Shown: in pieces, positions 41,680 through 50,700 of the stretch
Position numbering within the stretch: position 1 is the stretch's first letter
Layout of the letters: every line of letters starts with the position of its first letter
Assembly (NCBI GenBank): GCA_005408345.1
Contig: SEMN01000018.1
Span: 1,341,501 to 1,405,500, forward strand
DNA: 64,000 nucleotides
Direction of reading: 5' to 3'
From: Macquaria australasica
Lineage: Eukaryota; Chordata; Actinopteri; Centrarchiformes; Percichthyidae
Notes under the pieces: model-generated
Databases searched by the model: none
The model's input: the letters and a program-made list of their open reading frames with translations, nothing else
Told to the model about the DNA's origin: nothing
Program-made: the position numbers and the translations under genes

Positions 41680-42399
41680 TTATGCCCGTGTGGATGTGCG
41701 CATTAATTACTAGTTTAATGGGAGTATGACTAAAAATGTAAAAGAAGGATTAGGCGCGGGGAACGCAGGCCTACGTCCGGTCTGCTCGCCTCACTTAAGA
41801 TGCGAATGGAAAATCAGTCTGTATCTAACGAAACGGATCTATAAAGAACATTTGCATCCGAGCCAGCTGTTCACTTCATCTGCACATAAATCCGCAACAC
41901 GATAGGGCTCTGTCTGGCCCTGAAGCAGCCTAATGCCTCCATCTAAATACTTTTCTTTTTTCCATCCACCATGGAATATTCAAAATATTGTGTTTTTGAA
42001 TATATGTTAAATTATTTAGTAATCAGTGCGCAAAATGGTCAAACAATACGCTTAATTGGGCGTTAATCAGCCTCTAATTTGCTGATTACATAACAGGCTG
42101 GGATAGAAATCAGTATCTGTGACTTAAAATACAGTAATTCTTTAAATTATCTGCCAGTAAGTGGATTTCTTGGTTATGACTATTGTTTATTTTGCGCGCG
42201 CAGAGTTTAGATAATAAGCAGTTGAGTCACTTGTTGTAAATTGCAGGTTGGGTTCAGGTAAATTGAACCATTATATGTTTTGCATGCATGTCCGTGCAGT
42301 AAACGGGTGGACTAACAGGAATATCAGTGTTTTATTTTTTTTTAAACATGTGCGTGCTTTTTAAAGATGCCATCCCGACTTTTGGTTTGATTGTTGTTG

Positions 42400-42739
42400 A
42401 AAGTTGAGAGGCTCCAAGTTTGCCCTCTGCTAGACTACACGGGCACAGGCACATATATACACAAACACACCCCTTTAAAAGCGCGCACACACACACACAC
42501 ACACACACGGGGTCCCTCGCTGAGCTCAAAAGAAGGAGGAAAAAATGCGCCACTCTTGGAGCGTCTTTCAAGGGGGAAAAAGTTGAGGAAGACAGAAGAG
42601 GGCGAACCAAGGGGAGACTCGGATGAAAGCGCCTCCTCTGCTATTTCTCCTCACACTGTAAATAGATGGTTATTTATGCGCATAAATGAAACAAACCTAA
42701 AGGTAGCGCTGCGTCTCTTTTTTTGGATAACATAGCGGG
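42400..42739 (+). promoter_or_regulatory. Candidate proximal promoter of pitx2 a-type transcripts (P1)
   Basis: This lies directly upstream of the inferred exon 1. It is richer in G+C and purines than neighbouring DNA and holds a (CA)n tract at 42486-42508. An 8-bp palindrome, TATGCGCATA-like, occurs near 42674. Assignment rests on position before a credible donor and on general composition. Confidence 0.35.
42486..42508 (+). repeat. (CA)n tract in the candidate P1 promoter
   Basis: Perfect CA repeat of about 11 units, preceded by GCGCGC. The alternating purine-pyrimidine sequence could adopt Z-form. Confidence 0.9.
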
Positions 42740-42938
42740 GGAGCCACATCCAAGCAGCGCTCACATTTCCGGACAGAAACGTAGACTCCAACGGTACTGG
42801 ACCTTGAAGTTGCCTGAATTTTCGCCATAAACACACCTACTGGTTGTCTGCGTGTGTTTGGACGGTGGAATTTATCTCTTCGCTACAGAATAAAACGCCG
42901 ACGGCTGGAAAATCAAACCCCACCGGTGTCAACAATTG
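42740..42938 (+). other. pitx2: Probable pitx2 non-coding exon 1 (5' UTR of a-type transcripts)
   Basis: A consensus donor, ATTG followed by GTAAGT, sits at 42939 at the end of a relatively GC-rich stretch lying 2.6 kb upstream of the a-type coding exon. Vertebrate pitx2 a/b transcripts begin with a non-coding exon spliced to the exon with the METNCRKL-type start, and this is the best donor in the right place. The 5' boundary is a guess, because I see no decisive initiator. An upstream AT-rich patch with ATTTATGCGCATAAAT at about 42671-42687 could position transcription. RNA evidence would be needed to fix the start. Confidence 0.45.
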
Positions 42939-43516
42939 GTAAGTGCAGCGGAGGAGTGGAGGCACTAAAAAAAGAAATAAAAGTGAGATGTGAGTTCATG
43001 CAAGTGAAGGAATTTGTTCCACTTCGGGGTTTTCTTTGCCCGTTCGTTGCGTTTCTGATATGAATGTCAAAGCCGTGGCTGTAACATGAAGGAGCATGAA
43101 GTGATGTGAGGGCAGGGTTCGCTTTACAGGATGATAATGGTGTATCATTAGCGGTGATGGAGTGTGGGGGAATAAAAAGAAGGGGAGGTTAAACCGGACT
43201 GTATTGCCCTGCAGTTGGTGATACTTGTAAGAAAACTGTTATATATCCATTAGAAAAAAAGAGACATTTGTGCATTTTAGTGTCATATCCTGCAGCTCGC
43301 CAGTTTGGTGCTCTAAAATGAGGATTTGTTTGAGCTTAAAGGTCAACGCAAATTCCCCAAAAATGTGTAAAAGTGTGACCTAACAAACAAAGATTATAAA
43401 CTAAATTAAATGGTGAGTTAACTCTCCTGAGCAAATTACAAATAACCCTGTTAATAAAAAGGGAGTGACGGGAGTTCAGATGTGTTTTACCCTCCTCTGC
43501 ATCCTTTTGCAATATA

Positions 43517-43534
43517 GGGGGGGGGGGGGGGGGG
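43517..43534 (+). repeat. G18 tract in pitx2 intron 1
   Basis: Eighteen consecutive G on the coding strand of the intron. Confidence 0.9.
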
Positions 43535-45526
43535 AGAAATTGGGGAAAAGAGGCGACGTTCACGGTCTCACGCCTTTTATTAATACAGGGCCATATGGTG
43601 GAGGCTAGTCGATTCATCTAAAGGCTGCAGTCTCATGCTCTACTGTGTTAATTTCAGAAGTAAAGCCAGTGTGAGGCAATGCCAGCTTTCTGTCTGCGCT
43701 GGGCCTGATGCCACGTGACTCACTAGATTCATATCAACTGTTGGTGGTGAGAGCAGAGAGCGTCCGTGAAGTGAGAATGAATGGATGAACGGGATTAATA
43801 TAAGCGATCATAATATTAATGTATTTTTAAACCGCTCCTATTGGATCTACACTGACATACGTTAGAAAAAAATAAAAATAAATATTAATTAGCCTACCAG
43901 GCATATTTACCACTAAACCACTGTTACAACATAATCAGAAATCAGTATTATTATTAGTAGCATTAATGTTGTAGCCTACGTGTTAAATATATTTTAAGAC
44001 ATTTATCATGTTAGGTAATTTTTTGCCCCCTGTGTTTTTTCAAATTAGCACAGTTATATCGATATTCTTTGCCTAAAACGTAAATTTATCACGTAATTTA
44101 CACATTTTATTTATTTATTTTTAAGTATTTTTTAATCTGTTCTTTTCTCTGTAACCTTGAAAGAAATGCAAGGCCTCCATTTGAAGTCTCCAACAAAAAG
44201 AGATTTAACAGATAGATAAAAACAAATCTTTCCATGTAGAAATTGTGTCCATATTTTTACGCAAAAAAAAATAGAGTACAATGCATAAATAACACAGGGT
44301 GTGATTTCAGAGGCCGCGGAGCAGCCAGGCAGGCTGAAATATTGGAGGGAGCCCTCATTAAATCTCGCTGATTAGATAACATGGAGCCGCGTGCAATAAC
44401 CTTCCACCTTACAGCCTGACCCCCACTATTTCATTTTGCTGTGGGGGATATAGGGGAGGGATGAGAAGAAAGGTTGTGCAGGTACACACCGTAAAACTTA
44501 ACCTCCTATATCTGCATCTTTTGAATTAAAGGGAAAAAACTCTCACAGATGATGTAGAGCAGGTGAAGAGAAGAACTGAGGAAAATGGTTAACAGCATGA
44601 CTGCATGCAAATTCCCCCCGACTTGAATTATCATAAGCAAACAGTGTGAGCCTGGACTAATAAAACCCCATCTGTGTAACTTCATATCGAGGTAGTATGA
44701 GGGCTGCGATAATGAATTTTGTAATATCCCACCGACAGACATCTCAATCAGACTCTAATCCCGTGATTTTACCACGGAATCACTCCACTTCCAACTGCTG
44801 CAGGCTGCACCAAAACACCAGATCCGGCTCATGCAAAACACGGCGGGTTTTATATATTCAGACTGTACACAAATGAAATCCTACACTGAGAAAAATGTAT
44901 AACAATACATGACGTGCGATAAAATGGAGTTTTAGACTCTGCTTTGTCTTAAATCAAGTGAGAAAGAAGAGCGTCAGAGTGGTGAGATTATCCATTTTTC
45001 TCCAACGCAAATAATCTTGTGATATTTTCTTGAAATACTCTGCCGTAGCTTAATGGACAGTCGTTTCCTGACAGGTCAAATTAAATTGGAAATAAGTCGA
45101 CCACAAACGCATTTTGACAAAAAAACAAGACTTTCAGACCAGATTGAGACTCATTAAAATGTACATTTTTGCATCCAGTGTAACGACAGTGCACCGTCGC
45201 TGACATCCCATATGTTTTATGTATTTTTATGCATTTACTTTATTATAACACCAGCACTGTGCCTGCTCTTCCACGCGTTGAAGGTCTGAATTTTGCATCA
45301 ATTTGAAATATTTTCTCCAAACCCACCGGCATTTCTTTCTTGCAATCTAACACTTATCCTTTGAGCACACCACTATTCTCTTTGGTCTTATGTTGACTCC
45401 AAAAATGATTGACTGCAGAAGTAGACCAGCACATGGGGTTGTTTACAAGTCTTAAAGGCTAATTGTGGCTCTTTTGTCTGTTTTCTTTTCTTTTTTTTAT
45501 AGAAGCGGTTCCCTTAAATTGCCATA

Positions 45527-45572
45527 ATGGACTCTCACTGCCGCAAACTGGCCACCACCTGCGCGCAAATAG
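45527..45572 (+). CDS. pitx2: pitx2 exon 2: first coding exon of the a-type isoform
   Basis: The exon spans 45503-45572, with coding from the ATG at 45527. A long pyrimidine tract (about 45470-45499) leads to the acceptor AG at 45501-45502. The coding part gives fifteen residues and one extra G, then the donor GTGAGT at 45573. At 46 coding bases it is too short to stand out as an open frame. I found it from the MDSHCRKL similarity to the mammalian METNCRKL start and from its phase-1 end, which matches the shared exon. Confidence 0.9.
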
Positions 45573-46316
45573 GTGAGTACCTGATCCATATCAATCAAAA
45601 TAGTACAATTCTCACAGATCACAGTAATAATAAAACATGATTTTTGGAGATTTAATAGGACAGACTAATTGTCACTTTAATTGTAAATAAAAAATAGTAT
45701 TTGTTTTATTATTATTATTATTATTGTATTAAATTACTTTATTTACATAAAAACGGCCTTCTTGACAATTATACAAGCTAAGGGTCAATCGTGTGTGTTG
45801 CTTTCCAAACATGATATTTATTAATTAAAGCTAATATTTTATTTACTGCATGTTTCATTAATTCACCTCCCTCAGTCGTCTTGATCTTAAAATCTGATTT
45901 TTTAAAGTAAGTTCTGGCACTACTTTGTGAGCTCCAACTTCTAGTTTTAAGGGGTTTCTTAAAACAAGCTTAATATCTTTAATCAAAAGGCAACATAACG
46001 TTGATTTCTCCAGAAAATAGCTGCTCAGTAATCTCCCATTGTTCTCCTCACGACTTCAAACTAGCACTTTAAGACTCTTAACATCTAAAATGTGACGGTG
46101 AAAAGCTGCTTTAGTTGTATTTTTGCAGTGGATGTAACTGGTTTGTTTAGTAGTCGCAGGTATTTTGGCCTCTTTAGCTCATCAGTGTGTTGGTGGTGGA
46201 TCCTGGTTGTTTGCTGTCTTAGAGCGACACCTGGTGGTCTAATGTGGAAGCAGGCAGACTACACAGATCACCCGAGGATCTGATAAGCATGACTGCTCTG
46301 CAGCGATGTTATTTGT

Positions 46317-46384
<68 letters not shown>

Positions 46385-47728
46385 TATGACCCCTGTCTTA
46401 TTATACCATTTCATTTACAATTGACTGGCTTTTGGCACAGTAAGGCCATCGCTGTACACCGACAAAACATTTTTTGAATGTGGTTTTATACTCTACGATT
46501 CTATTCTATTCGCATTAACTGCAGCATGTTGTTTAGGAACAACATCTTCAAATAAAACCCAACAAGAGACCAAACAAAAGCCAGAAATCCCCAGCTCGAC
46601 AAAGTCTGGGATTTATTAATTATTCTCCGATGTGGTGGGGAAATGACATCAGGTCTTGTTAGGGTCTTAAACGAATAACCAATAGCTCTCATTCTGTTTC
46701 GTTTAGCCGACATTGATGGGGCTATGTGGCAGAGGGCAGGCTGTTCATAGCTTCGTAGCCGCGCAGTGTGAACGACCATTGATTAAGAATAATAAGATAA
46801 TAAGATATAGACAGACCGGCGTCAACTGTTTTGCTGTAATATATGCAGCGCTCGTTGGATTGACTCCGGGGAAAACTAAATGTATAATGAAAGCCCATTC
46901 GTGAGGAGGAATATACTAATGGAGGAATCTGATGTCTCCTTAATCCTATGTAAAAAAGCCTTGTCGTCTCCCCCTATATTGACTGAATTGCTAATTAATG
47001 GCCCTCTATGAGTGAGGCCTATTGCGCGCAGTAATCCGCAGAAGAGAGATAAAGCATTCAGAAGGTAGAAATGAAGAGGGAAGAGATAATCCACTTCAAG
47101 TTTAGTATTACAGTACGGATGGAAGAAAAAAAGGAGCAACACACTGTTCGCTGCTTGGCATAAAAAAAGACATGGAAAAGACTGTTTTATTTTTAATAGT
47201 AGGCTAATTTTGAAATAAACTTTTATTTTTAGAATCAAGTGTATCTAATGTACATCATTAATATTATTAGTAGTAGTAGTAGTAGTGGTAGTAGTTATTA
47301 AAATGGGCCTAATAATAATAGTTTTTTTTATATTTGTCCCCATTTTAAACTGCCTTTTAGTGACTGCTTGGAAATGTAAGGGGGTGGTTGTATTGTTTAC
47401 CCATAATATACCCACTATTAAATTATACATGGATGATCATAACTTAAAACATGCATCGTCTTAATTGAATTACTCAGAGACCATCCAAACAAGGTTTTAT
47501 TGCTCTGTATGAGAGGCGATTGGTTCCCGAGTTTTGATAAAGTCTCTTCCCTCCCTCAGTGTGTGTGTGTGTGTGTGTGTGTGTGTTGCATACAGTCTAT
47601 GGTCTGCTAGTATTTATATATCAGGGGGCTTTCACGGGATTAGCCCAGTAACTTCTTAACACCGCCAAATCCAAATGCGCTGGCTGAATGGGCGTCCGCC
47701 TGGCCACGTGGAGATGGGAAGTGTGTTA

Positions 47729-47765
<37 letters not shown>

Positions 47766-50700
47766 CAATTACGTTATGGAATAAGAAAAGGGATAAAAAT
47801 GACAAGAATACCATAAACATTGAAAGTAATTTGTCACCTACACTGGTTTGGATCGCACAAATTGGCGCGAGCGTTTCTCTATCACTTCACGTCACCTGTT
47901 ACCCAGCTGACATTTCTCCGCCCTCAGTCACCCACCTTGAAAATTAAAGTCACATTTGTTTGATTAGACATGTTTACTTTGCCTTAACGCGTCTCAGTCG
48001 TTGGGGAATTATAGGTTAAAAAATGCTGGCACATCAGCTCAAACTCATTAAAAGTCCTCCTTCAGAAATTCTTAGGCAAATGAGAGTCTTATCAGATTAA
48101 AAAAAAAAAAAAAACACTACAGGAGTGCTGGCTGAGAACGACGGAGGGGTCCAAACGCAAAGTGAGGAGAGATATCCAGTTAAGCACCCAGATAAAGTAA
48201 TCCGTCGTCAACAAACGGAGTCTGCGTGGTTAGCTGAGGCTCCGGTGGGGTTGATTTAATGGATATTTGAACCTTAACTCTGCGGAGATCAAGAGGATCG
48301 CTTCATTTGACAACTAATATGACTGACAACGCTTTTCCCGAGCATATGGGCTGCATACGGGGATGCAGTGGAGAGTAAACCACTTTAGGTCCGTTTGATC
48401 ACGTTTTTGGACCGTATGATAGAAATGCACTACAGACATCTTATAAGTTTCATGTTGGTGAGGATTAGAGCTTCGGAGTGGGACGTTGCATCAATCAAAT
48501 TTGTTGGTCCCGTTTGTCACCTTTTTACTTCCCGTTACTTCGCTGCCTTTGAATAAATACATGCTACTAAAATTCTGCATCCCCGTGCAGCACGCGTGTA
48601 TGAGCTGCACCAGCTGTACACGTGCTCCTTTTAACATACTGTACATGTCTGGCAGTTAGCGTCGGTTGTCAAGTGCGCACAGACAGTTTTGGAGCAGGCT
48701 GGCACATCCCTCCTTTTGATGTTGCATTTCCCCCCCCCCTTTAATCGCGTGTCCTTTCACAGTGTCATTGTGCTGTAGTAGGTTTGTTGTGTTTGCAGCG
48801 TGCGTCTTTTTTTTTCATACAGCTTTCAATGCAATCCGCGCGGTGTCTCGCTTTATCCACATTGAGTCCCTGAGTAAACTGCGGTGACAGAGCCTGCGAG
48901 CATGCGGCTCAGCTTGGGTATCAATAGAACGGCATCGTTTTACTGGGCCACTGGACCCATCTCATAAAATGAGGCCAAACTGTGTTATTTTCATTTTTAT
49001 TTGGTCTTGGGCTGCTGCGCAACGGCACCTCGGAGCGCCGCGGGTACACCGTGCGTCCCATCTCTCTTTACATGCTTTTATTTGGAAGAGGAAAAATAAG
49101 CGCCAGCCCCGGCATAAACACATTGGCACACATATCTCGTTTCTGCAAGCTCCGGTTGGTTGGGCACACCGTCATATCCACATGGATGTGCCTGTCAGAG
49201 AGAATATGGGCGGGCGCAACATGGTGACGTGGAGGTCTGGAGAGAGGCGCAGTTGGATAGGCAGTGAGCAGGCAACAGCTGAAATGAACAGAGAGCGGTG
49301 TGGTGTGTGTATGCCTCTGGATCTAATATCACCTACCTGTCCTTGTCACTCTGATAGTCAGCCGAGGTAGCCGCTGTGCACCACCGATGCTAGTATGGCA
49401 GCACTCAATGGCCTATTTTAAAGCATTTTCCAGTTAAAACAGAAAGAAGTTTTCATCTTAACCGCAAGAGGAACCGCTCTGCTGTGCGTTTTTTTTTTTT
49501 GGAGACCTGAACACATTCCGCCGACGGACTTTCCGCTTATCCTTGTTGTACTAAAGGGAACTTAATCTGCTTTTGACAGACAGTTTTGCGATCTTTTACC
49601 GATGAGCTCTATGAGGGATCCATTAAACATAGACCATCACCATCTAACAGGGAATAAACTTGCCTCCACACACCACACGGCTCTGGCGATGGCCTCTACC
49701 TTACAGCCGCTGCAGCGGTCTGTGGACTCTAAACACCGGCTAGAGGTGCACACGGTGTCGGACACGTCCAGTCCGGAGTCTGTCGGTAAGAATCGCCCGG
49801 GGTGCAGATGTTCTCAGCAAGGCGCCGCAGATGTCATCTTGATATCAAACAAAAGACGGTTCCCATTAATCAACGTAAAGGCAGTTTTACATGCATACCA
49901 ATAGGCTATTATAGCTGTCATTTTACTCCCAGATAATTAGTTTTGACACTGGCCTGTGTGTGGTGTAGTGAAAAGTTTCTGTGTTATGTAAATGAAAGAG
50001 AGATTGTCTTGTGTCAAGTAAAATTAGTCTGGCACTTACTTATATACTCAGTGTCAAGATTAAATCAAAAAGTCAACTAAAATCTCATAAAATTAAGGCT
50101 AAAATGCTAAATTCAAAACGTGAAAAAAGTAGTTAGATTTATTTTATGAATCAGAGCTCGTTTTTCCTCAGTGAAGTCAATCTGAACAGCTCATTCATTT
50201 CCCAACAGTGTTATGGATTAAGATATATATATATATATATATATATTGTTTTTTTTTTTGTTTGTTTTTTTGGTTCTCTCACTATAGCGTACAGGCCTTA
50301 ACGCACCTAACCCTGACTGAATCAACTTCTTTCCTCTTGACAGAAAAAGAAAAGGTCCAAAACAAAAACGACGACTCTTCAGACGACCCTAAAAAGAAGC
50401 GGCAGCGGCGGCAGAGAACTCACTTCACCAGCCAGCAGCTGCAGGAACTGGAAGCCACTTTCCAGCGGAATCGCTATCCGGACATGAGCACAAGGGAGGA
50501 GATAGCCGTGTGGACCAACCTCACAGAGGCCCGGGTCAGGGTGAGTATTCCCTTGGGTGCAAACAAAAACAATTCGTGTGTATAATTGCGGGGAATTGGT
50601 GCCAATTGTCCGATTAACGTACAAATACCATATACCTTAATATTATTACGCACAGACCCCAAACTTTACGCACGGCGGAAATTTCCTTGAAAATAATGTA

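Larger units (their letters stand above)
38961..42399. other. Intergenic: proximal upstream region of pitx2
   Basis: No gene supported. Poly-A at about 39710-39724, (TG)25 and poly-G tracts. Even-composition DNA at 40580-41100 and 41740-42140 (GCTTAATTGGGCGTTAATC near 42050) may hold proximal enhancers, but I cannot show this. Confidence 0.55.

Noticed and set aside
47675..47947. Open frame with a run of Asp
   Set aside because: The Asp run is the (TGA)11 microsatellite in a pitx2 intron; nothing else in it looks like protein.
48969..49370. 133-codon open frame upstream of the c-type exon
   Set aside because: It lies in the CpG-rich candidate promoter/5' UTR; no similarity to known proteins and no link to the pitx2 frame.
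50208..50343. Upstream extension of the homeobox exon frame to an ATG at 50208
   Set aside because: The extension crosses a (TA)n tract, a T-rich tract and the acceptor CAG at 50341-50343; it is intron.
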